Below, in pieces: positions 9,415 through 18,785 of a stretch of DNA of 64,000 nucleotides. Below the pieces are notes generated by a model. That model worked only from the letters and a program-made list of their open reading frames with translations. It had not been told where the DNA came from and searched no databases. Origin of the DNA: Sinorhizobium americanum (GTDB taxonomy: Bacteria; Pseudomonadota; Alphaproteobacteria; Rhizobiales; Rhizobiaceae); NCBI RefSeq assembly GCF_001651855.1, contig NZ_LNQC01000064.1:615-64614 (forward strand), in the 5' to 3' direction. Position numbers and translations under genes: made by a program. How positions within the stretch are numbered: the first letter of the stretch is position 1; every line of letters starts with the position of its first letter.

Positions 9415-9782
9415 GGGGCTCTCCCATCGGAGTGCCGCGCCTCTGTTACACCGGGCGCGGCAAGCTCGCTGCCGCAAGACCCTGCAAAAAACAGGGCATT
9501 GCATCAAATCCTCACGGAACGTAAATCGGAATGGTTAATGTTTCGGAAAGAGCCGCGAAAGTGGCGTGTTTTCCTGGGACATTAACCGTCGCTTAACCAT
9601 GGTTCCGCACTCGGTTTTGCCTTGGCAGGCGCGCTGTCCTACTGCATGGTCCTTCAATCGGCACCGCAGTTCAAAGCGATGCAGCGCGCTTCGTGCGCCC
9701 GGCGGGATGTAACGACGCTGGATGTGCGAACGGCCGGCTGCGGCGGTTGTCGAGGATCGTGACGAGAGATTGGGCTGTCCCG
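9415..9782. other. Divergent intergenic region upstream of ftsE
   Basis: This 368-bp stretch has no supportable gene. It holds an AT-richer core around 9480-9600 with several TTAA half-sites and one perfect CtrA-type box (annotated separately), and must carry the promoters of both flanking genes. Confidence 0.6.
9582..9597. promoter_or_regulatory. Putative CtrA binding site upstream of ftsEX
   Basis: TTAACCGTCGCTTAAC matches the full CtrA consensus TTAA-N7-TTAA(C) exactly. A further half-site TTAA lies at 9535-9538. It is about 186 bp before the ftsE start and 168 bp before the divergent gene, so either could be the target. CtrA is the master cell-cycle regulator of Alphaproteobacteria and controls division genes. 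Confidence 0.6.
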
Positions 9783-10442
9783 TTGATTCATTTCGAGAAT
9801 GTCGGATTGCGCTATGGCATGGGGCCGGAAATTCTCCGGGACCTGACATTCGACATTCCGCGCCGTTCCTTTCAATTCCTCACCGGCCCATCGGGGGCCG
9901 GCAAGACGACGCTGCTGCGGCTGCTGTTTCTGTCGCTGAAGCCGACGCGCGGGCTCATTCGCATGTTCGACCGCAACATCTCCTCCATTCCGCGCGAGGA
10001 ATTTCCGATGCTGCGGCGCCGCATCGGCATCGTCTTCCAGGACTTCCGTCTTCTCGACCACCTGACGACCTACGAGAACGTCGCCCTGCCGTTGAGGGTC
10101 CGCGGCAAGGAAGAGACGAGCTATCGGTCGGACGTGCTCGAGCTTCTCAAATGGGTCGGCCTTGGCGAGCGCATCAACGTGCTTCCGCCGGTACTTTCCG
10201 GCGGCGAAAAACAGCGCGCCGCAATCGCCCGGGCGCTGATCGACCGCCCGGAAATCCTGCTGGCCGACGAACCGACCGGCAATGTCGATCCGCCGATGGC
10301 AAGACGGCTGTTGAACCTTTTCCTCGAATTGAACAGGCTTGGCACCGCCGTGGTGATCGCCACGCACGACCTGTCGCTGATGGACCAGGTCGAGGCCCGG
10401 CGCATGATCCTTTCACAGGGGCGGCTCGATATCTATGAATGA
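9783..10442 (+). CDS. ftsE: Cell division ATP-binding protein FtsE
   Basis: The 219-residue ABC ATPase pairs with FtsX at the septum and couples ATP hydrolysis to activation of peptidoglycan hydrolases. Walker A GPSGAGKT is at residues 35-42, signature LSGGEKQR at 138-145 and Walker B ILLADEP at about 158-164. Start choice is unsure: TTG 9783 gives the conserved IHFENVGLRYG opening and the usual family length; GTG 9759 would add eight residues. It overlaps ftsX by 8 bp, implying translational coupling. Confidence 0.94.
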   Translation: MIHFENVGLRYGMGPEILRDLTFDIPRRSFQFLTGPSGAGKTTLLRLLFLSLKPTRGLIRMFDRNISSIPREEFPMLRRRIGIVFQDFRLLDHLTTYENVALPLRVRGKEETSYRSDVLELLKWVGLGERINVLPPVLSGGEKQRAAIARALIDRPEILLADEPTGNVDPPMARRLLNLFLELNRLGTAVVIATHDLSLMDQVEARRMILSQGRLDIYE

Positions 10443-11442
10443 GCAGCGCCCCCGCCGCGAGCCCGACCCGCCGCCGCAGCAGCGCCGCAGCGAAATGCGC
10501 GTGCGCCCGACCGGGCCGATCGTACCCTCCGCCAATGTCTCCGGTCATGCCCTGATGTGCGTCATTGCCATCATGTCCTTCCTCGCCTGCCTGACGCTCG
10601 GCGGGGTCAGTATGGTGCGGGCGACGGCGCAAAGCTGGCAATCGCAGATTTCTCGCGAGATCACCATCCAGATCAAGCCGGACGAGAACTTGGATATGGA
10701 GAAGGCGCTCGCCGACGCGCGCGACCTCGCCTTGACCTTCCCCGGCACGACGGGCGGCAACATCATCGACCGCGCCGCAACGGCCCGACTGCTCGAACCC
10801 TGGCTCGGCGGCAGCCTCGATCTCGACGAACTGCCGGTGCCGCGGCTCGTGGTGATAACCATCGATGAAAACAACCCGCCAGATTTTCCCGCCATGCGCA
10901 AGGCCTTGACGGAGACGATCCCGGAAGCCTTTCTCGACGATCACCGCACCTGGGTTGACCGTCTGGTCGCCATGGCCAACACAACGACGATGATCGGGAC
11001 CGGCGTTCTGGCGCTGGTCTTTTCGGCCATGGTGCTGACGGTCGTCTTCGCCACGCGCGGTGCCCTCTCCGGCAATCGCCACATCGTCGAGGTCCTGCAT
11101 TTCGTCGGGGCCGAGGCGGGCTTCGTGGCGTCCGAGTTCCAGAAGCACTTCCTCAGGATCAGCCTCAAGGGCGCCGGCGCCGGCGGGCTGCTTGCGGCGC
11201 TGTCGTTCGCCATCGCCAGTTTCTGGCAATCGCAGACGCTCGCAACTCCGGAAACGGACCAGGCGACCGCGCTCTTCGGCACCTTTGCGATCGGCTATAC
11301 CGGCTATCTCGGCATCTTCGCGATCATCATCGTCATCGCCCTGCTGACGACGCTGACGGCGCGGCTGACCGTCACCCGCACGATCTACGAGATCGACCTC
11401 ATCCGGTCTGACCCGGGCCGGACGGATACCTATCAGGGCTAA
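10435..11442 (+). CDS. ftsX: Cell division protein FtsX
   Basis: The 335-residue inner-membrane partner of FtsE has a Pro/Arg-rich cytoplasmic start, a first membrane segment at about residues 38-60, a periplasmic domain of roughly 110 residues, then three membrane segments in the C-terminal half (around NTTTMIGTGVLALVFSAMV, the GAGAGGLLAALSFAIASF region and LGIFAIIIVIALL). This is the four-helix FtsX/MacB layout. ATG 10435 lies inside the end of ftsE. Confidence 0.93.
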   Translation: MNEQRPRREPDPPPQQRRSEMRVRPTGPIVPSANVSGHALMCVIAIMSFLACLTLGGVSMVRATAQSWQSQISREITIQIKPDENLDMEKALADARDLALTFPGTTGGNIIDRAATARLLEPWLGGSLDLDELPVPRLVVITIDENNPPDFPAMRKALTETIPEAFLDDHRTWVDRLVAMANTTTMIGTGVLALVFSAMVLTVVFATRGALSGNRHIVEVLHFVGAEAGFVASEFQKHFLRISLKGAGAGGLLAALSFAIASFWQSQTLATPETDQATALFGTFAIGYTGYLGIFAIIIVIALLTTLTARLTVTRTIYEIDLIRSDPGRTDTYQG

Positions 11443-11527
11443 CCCCTTCATGGACCCTGCAAAACCGTGAATCTCCCTCGACCGATCTATCCCCTGCCGC
11501 AATCGGCGGCTATGTGAGAGAATCACG

Positions 11528-12253
11528 ATGGTTGAGGAGCTTCGCGAGAGCGGAATGGCCGATAGGGGCAAATGGCGAGACAGGGCCGCGCGCCGCCGTC
11601 GGTCTCGCAGCCTGCTGCGCAAAATCCTGCGGCGCGGCTTTTTCGTGCTGCTCGCCTTTCTCGCAATCTTCGTCGCCGGTTTCCTGCACTTCGCCGATAC
11701 GGTCGCCTCGCTGCAGCCGCCTGCCACACCCAAGGCGGATGCGATCGTCGTGCTGACCGGCGGCTTCCAGCGGATAGACCAGGCGGTCGAGCTTCTGAAA
11801 TCCGGCGCCGGCAACCGGCTTCTGATCTCCGGCGTCAATCCGGCGACGACGGAAAGCCAGATACGCCGCAACACGCAAAGTTCGGCTGACCTCTTCAAGT
11901 GCTGCGTCGATATCGGCCATGAAGCGGTCGACACGATCGGCAATGCGACCGAGGCGGGACAGTGGATCCTCGATCGCGGCTATCGAAGCGTCCTCGTCGT
12001 CACCAACAACTACCATATGCCGCGCAGCCTGCTTGAGCTGCGCCGGGTTCGGCCGGACACGCAGTTCATTGCCTATCCGGTTGTCAATTCGGATCTGAAG
12101 ACATCCAACTGGCTGCGCAATCCGCTCTTCATCAAGGCCATCCTGCTCGAATACGCCAAATATTCGGTTGCGTCGCTGCGAGAGTTTGCGCGCAAGCACC
12201 TGGTGCCGGATTCGGAAGTCGACGCCCCTCGCCAAGCCCCGCAGGAAGAGTAG
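11528..12253 (+). CDS. YdcF/ElyC-like (DUF218) membrane protein
   Basis: The 241-residue protein has a basic N-terminus, one membrane helix at about residues 37-56 and a DUF218 domain beginning with ADAIVVLTGG and containing TNNYHMPRSLLELRR. DUF218 proteins (SanA, ElyC, YdcF) sit in the envelope; ElyC in E. coli affects lipid-carrier and peptidoglycan metabolism, but biochemical function is mostly unknown. It lies between ftsX (85 bp) and plsC (107 bp) on the same strand, so an envelope-biogenesis cluster is likely. A second ATG at 11555 is possible. Confidence 0.85.
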   Translation: MVEELRESGMADRGKWRDRAARRRRSRSLLRKILRRGFFVLLAFLAIFVAGFLHFADTVASLQPPATPKADAIVVLTGGFQRIDQAVELLKSGAGNRLLISGVNPATTESQIRRNTQSSADLFKCCVDIGHEAVDTIGNATEAGQWILDRGYRSVLVVTNNYHMPRSLLELRRVRPDTQFIAYPVVNSDLKTSNWLRNPLFIKAILLEYAKYSVASLREFARKHLVPDSEVDAPRQAPQEE

Positions 12254-12360
12254 CGCGCTCGATCCTGCAAGAACTGTTTTCCTTGCTGCGAGTTTCGTGT
12301 AGGCAGCGGAACGGCAACCGCATTGCGGCCAGCGTCGCCTTCCCATCGAGAGCCTGCCTG

Positions 12361-13143
12361 ATGATCATCCTGCGTTCGATCTTCTTCAACCTGGTCTTCT
12401 ATGCCAATCTGATCGCCCAGATGATCGTGCTGACCCCGGTCTATTTCCTCGTGCCGCGCAAAACAGCCTGGTTCGTGCCGAAGAACTGGGTGCGCAGCAA
12501 CCACTGGCTGATGGAGAAGATCGTCGGAACGACCTTCGAGATCGAGGGCCTCGATAACATTCCGCAGGGCGCCTACATCTTCGCGCCGAAGCACCAGTCG
12601 TTCTGGGACGCCTATGCGCTTCTGCCCTGGCTTGACGATCCGTTCTATATCCTGAAGCGCGAGCTGACCTGGATCCCGCTCTTCGGCTGGTACATCATCA
12701 AGCAACGCATGGTGCCGGTAAACCGCGCCGCCCGCGGCAAGGCGATGACGGAGGTCATGGAGCGTACCAAGCGGGAAATGGCCACGGGGCGCCAGCTGAT
12801 CATCTATCCGGAAGGCACACGGCGGCCGCCCGGCGCGCCGCCGGAGTACAAGTACGGCATTGCCCGTCTCTACCGCGACCTGCAGGTGCCGGTCGTCCCC
12901 GTCGCCATGCATCCGGGCCTCTTCTGGCCACGCCGCAAGTTCCTGCGCTTCCCCGGCCATTTCAAGGTGCGGGTGCTGCCGCCCATCGAAGCCGGCCTGG
13001 ATCCGGACGCCTTTTTGGCGAAGCTCGTCGAGGTGACCGAGGCCGCAAGCGACGAGCTCCTCGTCGAGACCGCCAAGGCCAATCCGCACCTGCCGCTGCC
13101 GCCGACGGCCAAACAGCGTCTGCGCGAGCTTGGCGCGGGATGA
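12361..13143 (+). CDS. plsC: 1-acyl-sn-glycerol-3-phosphate acyltransferase
   Basis: The 260-residue PlsC-family enzyme acylates lysophosphatidic acid to phosphatidic acid at the inner membrane. The catalytic HX4D motif is H78-QSFW-D83 and the substrate motif is in YPEGTRRPPG. One or two N-terminal hydrophobic segments (residues 4-30) anchor it. ATG 12361 is chosen because the upstream open frame is not conserved-looking. It follows the YdcF-like gene in the same direction. Rhizobia carry several PlsC-like proteins, some acting on ornithine lipids; this one has ordinary motifs. Confidence 0.9.
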   Translation: MIILRSIFFNLVFYANLIAQMIVLTPVYFLVPRKTAWFVPKNWVRSNHWLMEKIVGTTFEIEGLDNIPQGAYIFAPKHQSFWDAYALLPWLDDPFYILKRELTWIPLFGWYIIKQRMVPVNRAARGKAMTEVMERTKREMATGRQLIIYPEGTRRPPGAPPEYKYGIARLYRDLQVPVVPVAMHPGLFWPRRKFLRFPGHFKVRVLPPIEAGLDPDAFLAKLVEVTEAASDELLVETAKANPHLPLPPTAKQRLRELGAG

Positions 13144-13178
13144 GGAAAAGTGTACGCGGTTTTCCGCGCGCATCCGGC
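13142..13178. repeat. Partial copy of a rhizobial palindromic intergenic repeat
   Basis: The segment beginning GAGGAAAAGTGTACGCGG contains the hairpin CGCGG-TTTT-CCGCG (13155-13168) and continues GCGCATCCGGCG. It shares the AAAAGTGT..GCGGTTTTCCGC..CATCC layout of a short repeat very common between rhizobial genes. A second copy is at 13817-13880. It may also serve as terminator between convergent plsC and the cyclotransferase gene. Confidence 0.55.
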
Positions 13179-13198
13179 GTTAAATTTTTGACGACCGA

Positions 13199-13753
13199 TC
13201 AGGCCTGAGCCGATGCGGCTGTACCGTCGGTAAGATTGGCGGCGACTTCCTCAAGCCAATGGTCGCGGATGCCCATCTCCCTCAGATGGGCAAGCGTGTT
13301 GAGCACGTATTCGCGATTGTTTCCCGACTTGCCGACGGCGGTGGCGACCGTCGCAGCCGCCTGCTCCGCTTTCAGCGTCCCCGCATACTGCACGTGATTG
13401 CGGTCGATCACATAGGCGAGCGCCGGCACGCGGCGTCCGTCGGAGAGTTGCACCCGCATGGTCCGCTCCTTGTAGACATGCGTAACCAGTTCGCGCTCAC
13501 GCAGGTAGTCGACCACCTCCGTCCTTTCGGCAGGAGGGACGCGAAATGCCATGCCGATGCAGGAGCCGCCATGGTCGAGACCGAGGACAAGGCCTGGATG
13601 CCGCTCGGTGCCGCGATGCACCCAGGAATGAACGCAAAGGGAGCGGCGATAGCCGAAGGCCCTTGCCGTCCGCTTCTCCTCGAAGCGAAAGCCCGGATTC
13701 CACATCAACGACCCGTAGCCAAAGACCCAAAATTCGTCCATATCCGCTGCCAT
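13199..13753 (-). CDS. Gamma-glutamylcyclotransferase (ChaC-like)
   Basis: The 184-residue protein carries the substrate-binding loop VFGYGSLMWNPGF near the N-terminus and the AFGYRRSLCVHSWVHRG segment typical of ChaC-type enzymes, which release 5-oxoproline from glutathione. The catalytic glutamate is likely in the PPAERTEVVDYLREREL region. ATG 13753 is used; ATG 13741 (MDEFWVFGYG) is also possible. The gene is alone on this strand and is bracketed by two repeat copies. Confidence 0.9.
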   Translation of the reverse strand: MAADMDEFWVFGYGSLMWNPGFRFEEKRTARAFGYRRSLCVHSWVHRGTERHPGLVLGLDHGGSCIGMAFRVPPAERTEVVDYLRERELVTHVYKERTMRVQLSDGRRVPALAYVIDRNHVQYAGTLKAEQAAATVATAVGKSGNNREYVLNTLAHLREMGIRDHWLEEVAANLTDGTAASAQA

Positions 13754-13816
13754 TCAACCGATGTTGCCGCTATCGCCGAATCACCCATGAGCATGGCAGC
13801 GGCCGTCCAGAACTTT

Positions 13817-13880
13817 CTAGAGCGGGATCGGCAAAGGTGTGAAGCGGCTTTCCGCCTTCATCCTGCCCTAAGATCTTGAG
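13817..13880. repeat. Palindromic rhizobial intergenic repeat
   Basis: The outer arms are complementary (TCTAGAGCGGGAT at 13817-13829 against the ATCCTGCCCTAAGA region at 13860-13873), enclosing AAGGTGTGAAGCGGCTTTCCGCCTTC with its own inner hairpin. Elements of this design are frequent between genes in Sinorhizobium and relatives; I do not assign a family name. It lies upstream of the divergent cyclotransferase and DUF2125 genes. Confidence 0.65.
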
Positions 13881-13997
13881 AACTACGACGCAGCGCGGAA
13901 GAAAGGCCCCCGCGTCTGCCGCGCAGAAGTTAGTTTGTGGAACGGAACCGGCCACACGAAAAGCCGCTTTCGACGCAAGAGTGGAGTACGCGATACC

Positions 13998-15011
13998 ATG
14001 ACGGTAACCGAGGTCGCCAAGGGACGGCCAGCCAGCAGGAAGTTTCTCTGGCTTGCAACGGGCATCATTCTTGTCGCCGGCATCTATTCCGGCGCCTGGT
14101 TCGTCGCCGCCGACCAGATCGAGAAGCGGCTGCCGGCCTATCTGGCGGAAAAGCAGGCGAGCGGCCTTGGCGGCGAGTGTAGCGAACCCGAGGTGCGCGG
14201 GTTTCCATTCCGCATCGGCCTCTTCTGCGACAAGGTGCGCGTCGACGACACCCGCCATGGTGCGTCCGCATCCTTCGGCGCCTTGAGGACGGCGGCACAG
14301 GTCTACCAGCCGGGACGCGCCGTCGTCGAACTCGACGGCCCCGCGGAAATTCGTGTCTCACCCGGCGTTTCGGTGTCCGCCGATTGGACGCTGCTGCATG
14401 CCAGCCTCGCGGCGACGCTCTCGGGTGTCGACCGAAGTTCAATCGCCTATGACAATCTGACCGGCACCGTCCGCTCGCCGCTTCTCGGCAAGGGCATAGG
14501 CTTCGGTGCCAGCCACGGGGAGATTCATCTGCGACAGAACGGCGATGATCTCGACGCGGCGCTGAGCGTCGATAAGCTCGACCTGCGGCCCGAGGAAGGG
14601 CCGAGCCTCGCACCGCCGGCCAATGTTGCGGCCGACCTTACGGTCACCGGCAAGGCCGAATGGCTGCAAGGCGGCGCGATCAACCCGCACATGATGCGCG
14701 GCACCAGAGGCGAACTGCGACAATTGACGTTGGACGCAGGAAGCGGAATGACCGCCAAGCTCTCCGGGCCCTTCTTGGTCAACGACCAGGGGCTCGTTTC
14801 CGGCGAGTTCTCCCTGACACTGGTGAACATCGACGCATGGCGCGAGAACCTGGTGAAAGCCGTTCCCGAGGAAACCGACCTCATCAACAACGTCGCCAAC
14901 GTCCTGGCGGCGCTCGCCGCCGGCAAGAACGAGGCGACCGTCAAGCTCAATGTGCGCGACGGCACCGCTTTCCTGGCGTTCGTTCCGATCGGTATCCTGC
15001 CGGCTCTTTGA
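13998..15011 (+). CDS. DUF2125 domain protein
   Basis: The 337-residue protein has an uncleaved-looking membrane anchor at about residues 15-37, followed by a large beta-rich extracytoplasmic domain (C54 and C67 may form a disulfide, as in CSEPEVRGFPFRIGLFCD). The pattern VRGFPFRIGL and repeated short strands is that of the alphaproteobacterial DUF2125 family, which resembles AsmA-like envelope proteins. ATG 13998 is preferred to alternative starts upstream. Function is unknown. It is convergent with tyrC. Confidence 0.82.
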   Translation: MTVTEVAKGRPASRKFLWLATGIILVAGIYSGAWFVAADQIEKRLPAYLAEKQASGLGGECSEPEVRGFPFRIGLFCDKVRVDDTRHGASASFGALRTAAQVYQPGRAVVELDGPAEIRVSPGVSVSADWTLLHASLAATLSGVDRSSIAYDNLTGTVRSPLLGKGIGFGASHGEIHLRQNGDDLDAALSVDKLDLRPEEGPSLAPPANVAADLTVTGKAEWLQGGAINPHMMRGTRGELRQLTLDAGSGMTAKLSGPFLVNDQGLVSGEFSLTLVNIDAWRENLVKAVPEETDLINNVANVLAALAAGKNEATVKLNVRDGTAFLAFVPIGILPAL

Positions 15012-15026
15012 ATCCGGAAGTCAGAT

Positions 15027-15953
15027 CTACTTCTGGTCCATGGCATGCCGGCCGAAGTCCGGCATCGCCGTATCCTGGCCGGCCTGGATGATCGACCGGC
15101 GGATCGCCCGCGTACGGGTGAAGAGATCGAACAGCTTGTCGCCGTCGCCCCAGCGGATCGCACGTTGCAGCGAGGCAAGGTCCTCCGAGAAGCGCGCCAG
15201 CATTTCGAGGATCGCGTCCTTGTTGTGCAGGCAGACGTCGCGCCACATGGTCGGATCGGAGGCGGCAAGGCGGGTGAAGTCGCGGAAGCCGGAGGCGGAA
15301 TATTTGATCACTTCCGACTCGGTCACGGTTGCGAGGTCGTCCGCCGTGCCGACGATGTTGTAGGCGATGATGTGCGGAAGGTGCGAGACGATCGCCAGCA
15401 CCATGTCGTGGTGCTCCGGATCCATCTCGTCGACCATCGAGCCGAGCGCCTCCCAGAAAAGCCTGAGCCTGGCGACCGCCTCCTCGTCCGTGCCAGGCGG
15501 CGGCGTCAGAATACACCAGCGGCCGCGGAACAGCCCGGCAAAGCCCGCATCCGGACCGGAGTGCTCGGTGCCGGCGATCGGGTGGCCGGGCACGAAGTGG
15601 ACGCTGTCCGGCAGGTGCGGCGCCATCTGCGCGATCACCGACCCCTTCGTCGAGCCGACATCTGTGACGATCGCCCCGGGCTTCAGGTGCGCGGCGATTT
15701 CGGCGGCGACGGCGCCGGAAGCTCCGACCGGGACGGAGACGATAACGAGATCGGCATCCTTCACCGCCTCGGCGGCCGACAGCGTATAGCGGTGTCCGAG
15801 ACCGAGCTCGCCGGCGCGCTTCAGGGTCGCTTCGCTGCGCGTCGAGACGACGATCGTCCCGGCGAGTTGCCTGTCGAGGATATCCCGCGCGATCGACGAG
15901 CCGATCAGGCCGATGCCGATAAGGGCGATGGTTTCGAACTGCTGAGCCATCAT
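15027..15953 (-). CDS. tyrC: Prephenate/arogenate (cyclohexadienyl) dehydrogenase
   Basis: The 308-residue NAD(P)-dependent enzyme of tyrosine synthesis has Rossmann motif [13 protein letters not shown] at the N-terminus, DVGSTKGSV and [19 protein letters not shown] in the substrate region. Substrate preference (prephenate or arogenate) cannot be read from sequence. Its start overlaps the hisC stop by 4 bp (ATGA), so the pair is translationally coupled. Coupling of tyrC with this hisC-type aminotransferase fits a shared role in aromatic amino-acid synthesis. Confidence 0.93.
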   Translation of the reverse strand: MMAQQFETIALIGIGLIGSSIARDILDRQLAGTIVVSTRSEATLKRAGELGLGHRYTLSAAEAVKDADLVIVSVPVGASGAVAAEIAAHLKPGAIVTDVGSTKGSVIAQMAPHLPDSVHFVPGHPIAGTEHSGPDAGFAGLFRGRWCILTPPPGTDEEAVARLRLFWEALGSMVDEMDPEHHDMVLAIVSHLPHIIAYNIVGTADDLATVTESEVIKYSASGFRDFTRLAASDPTMWRDVCLHNKDAILEMLARFSEDLASLQRAIRWGDGDKLFDLFTRTRAIRRSIIQAGQDTAMPDFGRHAMDQK

Positions 15954-17056
15954 TTCCGTCCCATGAATTCGGTTAGCGCCGCGATCACGCCCTCATTCGC
16001 CTCTTCCGAGCCGATGGTCATGCGCAGCGCATTGGAAAAGCCGTAAGCGCCGACGGCACGCAGGATCAACCCGCGGCCCGTCAGGAACGCATCCGCTTCC
16101 TCGGCCGATCTGCCGCCCGTTTCCGGGAAATGGATCAGCACGAAATTGGTCACCGACGGCGTGACGCGGAGACCAATCGCCGTCAGGGCTTCGCTCACCC
16201 TTGCGAGCCAGGCAAGGTTGTGATCGACCGCCGCGGCGACGGATGCCTGGTCCCGGATCGCCGCCGCCCCGGCCGCGATCGCCGGTGCATTGAGGTTGAA
16301 GGGACCGCGCACGCGGTCGACCGCCTCCACAATGTCGCGCGGCGCATACATCCAGCCGATCCGCAGGCCCGCTAGGCCGTAGATCTTCGAGAAGGTCCGC
16401 GTCATCACCACGTTTCGGTTGCCCGAAACCAGCTCCACTCCCGCCTCGTAATCGTTGCGCCGGACATATTCGGCGTAGGCGGCATCGAGCACCAGCACGA
16501 CGCCGGACGGGAGCCCGGCATGGAGGCGCCGCACCTCGTCGACAGGGATGTAGGTGCCGGTCGGGTTCGCCGGATTGGCGATGAAGACGATCTTCGTCCG
16601 TTCGGTGACGGCAGCGAGGATCGCGTCGACGTCGACGCGCGCGTGGCTCTCCTTGACCGTCACCGGCGTGCCGCCTGCCGCGGTGATCTGGATCTTGTAG
16701 ACGAGAAAGCCATGCTCGGTGACGATCCCTTCGTCGCCGGGGCCGAGATAGGTGTGGCAGAGGAGCCCGAGCAGTTCGTCCGAGCCGTTGCCGCAGAGAA
16801 TATTGGCCGGGTTCAGCCCGTGAACTGCCGCGATCGCGTCTTTCAGCGCGTGAGCCTGGCCATCCGGGTAGCGCTCGAGGTTGAACGCCGCCTGCTGGAA
16901 TGCCTCTATTGCACGCGGACTCGCTCCGAGCGGCGTTTCGTTCGACGACAGCTTGTGGACCTTCGCAACGCCCGGCGCATGTTCCCTGCCCGGCACATAG
17001 GCGGCAATGTCCAGGATGCCGGGACGGGGCTCGGGGCTCTTCAGGGCAAGGTTCAT
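15950..17056 (-). CDS. hisC: Histidinol-phosphate/aromatic aminotransferase
   Basis: The 368-residue class I/II PLP aminotransferase carries the Schiff-base lysine in [29 protein letters not shown] in the PLP site, and SSNETPLG near the N-terminus, all typical of HisC. HisC-family enzymes next to tyrC often act on aromatic keto acids; several HisC paralogues exist in rhizobia, so this copy may serve tyrosine/phenylalanine rather than histidine. ATG 17056 was chosen; the open frame upstream is not family-like. A methyltransferase gene precedes it by 82 bp. Confidence 0.92.
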   Translation of the reverse strand: MNLALKSPEPRPGILDIAAYVPGREHAPGVAKVHKLSSNETPLGASPRAIEAFQQAAFNLERYPDGQAHALKDAIAAVHGLNPANILCGNGSDELLGLLCHTYLGPGDEGIVTEHGFLVYKIQITAAGGTPVTVKESHARVDVDAILAAVTERTKIVFIANPANPTGTYIPVDEVRRLHAGLPSGVVLVLDAAYAEYVRRNDYEAGVELVSGNRNVVMTRTFSKIYGLAGLRIGWMYAPRDIVEAVDRVRGPFNLNAPAIAAGAAAIRDQASVAAAVDHNLAWLARVSEALTAIGLRVTPSVTNFVLIHFPETGGRSAEEADAFLTGRGLILRAVGAYGFSNALRMTIGSEEANEGVIAALTEFMGRK

Positions 17057-17138
17057 CGGATCGGCTTTCGCGGGAAGAATGCGGTCCAGCCAATACCGGG
17101 GCGCAGCAAATTTGTCGAGTGCGACGTCGCTGCCGCGC

Positions 17139-17900
17139 TTACGGAGCTTTGATCTCTGACGCCCAAATGCGGGTGCTGGGAACGCCATGCGGCGCCAGCA
17201 CCGGGACGAAGACGCGGCGCGAGGCGCGCGCCGCCACCGGCAGGCCCTGATAGAGCCGCTTCTGCGCCTCGACGATGATCACCCCGGAAAAAACCGGCCA
17301 GAGCGAGCGGCCGAACCGCTCGAGACCGTGGCGCAGGCGCAGGATCATCTTGCTTCTCGATGGCGGGAAGAAGAGCGCCTCGGAGCTGGCTCCCGGCGTG
17401 AAGTTGGTCTCGCGCAAAAGTGCAGTCAGTTGTCCCCGCGAATAGGGCCTTCCGGAACCGAAAGGCGTGTGTTCCATCCGCGCCCACACGCCGCGACGGT
17501 TCGGCACGACGATGACGAGCCGCCCGCCGGGAGCAAGGACGCGCCAGATCTCCTTCATCGTCTCGCGCGGGCTCTCGGCGAATTCCAGCGCATGGACCAT
17601 CAGCACCCGGTCGATCGAGGCATCCGGCAGCGGCAGTTCCTCGTCGAAGACGAGCGCGGTGGAGGAGAGTTCGGCAACCGGCCAGTTCACTGCCCCCTGG
17701 CCGGCCGGCATGAAGGCGAAGGTACGTTCAGTGTCGGCGCGGAAACGCTCGAGATAGGGAACCGCGTAGCCGAGGCCGACCAGCCGCTCTTCCGGCATGC
17801 GCGCCCAGAGGGAAGCGATCGCCATGCTGACGGCTTGCTCCGCCATCCGGCCGAGCTCGGAATGATAGAATTGGCGGAGATCGACGATATCTGTATGCAT
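17139..17900 (-). CDS. SAM-dependent methyltransferase (class I)
   Basis: The 253-residue protein is a Methyltransf_11-type enzyme. The fold signature is partly degenerate: [15 protein letters not shown] occupies the SAM loop, [38 protein letters not shown] is the typical motif II-III stretch. Start at ATG 17900 ([18 protein letters not shown]) is conserved-looking; ATG 17909 is an alternative. It lies upstream of hisC-tyrC on the same strand and is divergent from gloB. The substrate is unknown. Confidence 0.8.
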   Translation of the reverse strand: MHTDIVDLRQFYHSELGRMAEQAVSMAIASLWARMPEERLVGLGYAVPYLERFRADTERTFAFMPAGQGAVNWPVAELSSTALVFDEELPLPDASIDRVLMVHALEFAESPRETMKEIWRVLAPGGRLVIVVPNRRGVWARMEHTPFGSGRPYSRGQLTALLRETNFTPGASSEALFFPPSRSKMILRLRHGLERFGRSLWPVFSGVIIVEAQKRLYQGLPVAARASRRVFVPVLAPHGVPSTRIWASEIKAP

Positions 17901-18014
17901 GCGCAACATGTTAGCTTTGAAGCGGTAGACTTCAAGGCGATGCTCGCTACATTCGGCTAGACTGGAAACAGGCACCCCGAATGCCCGCCGCATGCTCCAA
18001 GGGAGGACCAAGCC

Positions 18015-18785
18015 ATGGCCGCGCTCGAACTTGACCTCTTTCTCTGCCGTAGCGACAATTTCGGCGTTCTGGTCCACGATCCGGAAACTGGCGCCACGGC
18101 GTCAATCGACGCACCCGAAGAGAAACCGATCCTCGAGGCGCTGGAGCGGCGCGGCTGGCGCCTCACCCACGTCCTGACGACCCATCACCATGGCGATCAT
18201 GTCGCGGCAAATGTCAGCCTGAAGGAACGCTTCGGCGTGACGATCATCGGCCCCAAGGGCGAGGCGTCGAAGATTCCCGGCATCGACAAGCAAGTGGCGC
18301 ATGGGGAGCGCTTCGAATTCTCCGGTCGTCCGGTCGAAGTGATCGAAACGCCCGGTCATACGGCGGGGCACATCTGTTTCCATCTCCCGGAGGACAAGCT
18401 GCTCTTCGCCGCCGATACGCTGTTCGCGCTCGGCTGCGGGCGGCTCTTCGAAGGGACGGCCGAGACGATGTGGCAGTCGCTGAACCGGCTGATGGCGCTT
18501 CCCGACGATACTGCGGTCTTTTTCGGCCACGAATACACGCTGTCGAACGCTCATTTCGCCGTGACGATCGATCCCGAAAACACTGCGCTGAAAGAGCGCG
18601 CCGCCGAAATCGAGGAGACCCGTTCGGACGGCGGCTTCACGGCGCCGACGACGATCGGCCTTGAGAAAAGAACGAACCCGTTCCTGCGCGCCGCCGATTC
18701 GAAAATCCGCGCTCGCCTCGGAATGGAGAAGGCGAGCGATGCCGCCGTCTTCGCGGAGATCCGCAAGCGCAAGGACAATTTCTGA
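18015..18785 (+). CDS. gloB: Hydroxyacylglutathione hydrolase (glyoxalase II)
   Basis: The 256-residue metallo-beta-lactamase-fold enzyme hydrolyses S-lactoylglutathione to lactate and glutathione. Metal ligands are in [34 protein letters not shown] and [11 protein letters not shown] complete the family motifs. A strong ribosome site (GGGAGG) precedes ATG 18015. A cupin gene starts in the stop codon (TGATG), so the two are coupled. Confidence 0.96.
   Translation: MAALELDLFLCRSDNFGVLVHDPETGATASIDAPEEKPILEALERRGWRLTHVLTTHHHGDHVAANVSLKERFGVTIIGPKGEASKIPGIDKQVAHGERFEFSGRPVEVIETPGHTAGHICFHLPEDKLLFAADTLFALGCGRLFEGTAETMWQSLNRLMALPDDTAVFFGHEYTLSNAHFAVTIDPENTALKERAAEIEETRSDGGFTAPTTIGLEKRTNPFLRAADSKIRARLGMEKASDAAVFAEIRKRKDNF

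Noticed and set aside
8761..9507. A zinc ribbon in the protein divergent from ftsE
   Set aside because: The Cys-rich stretch appears only if an upstream TTG/CTG-type start is used, and its spacing does not match CxxC pairs; ATG 9414 gives a cleaner protein.
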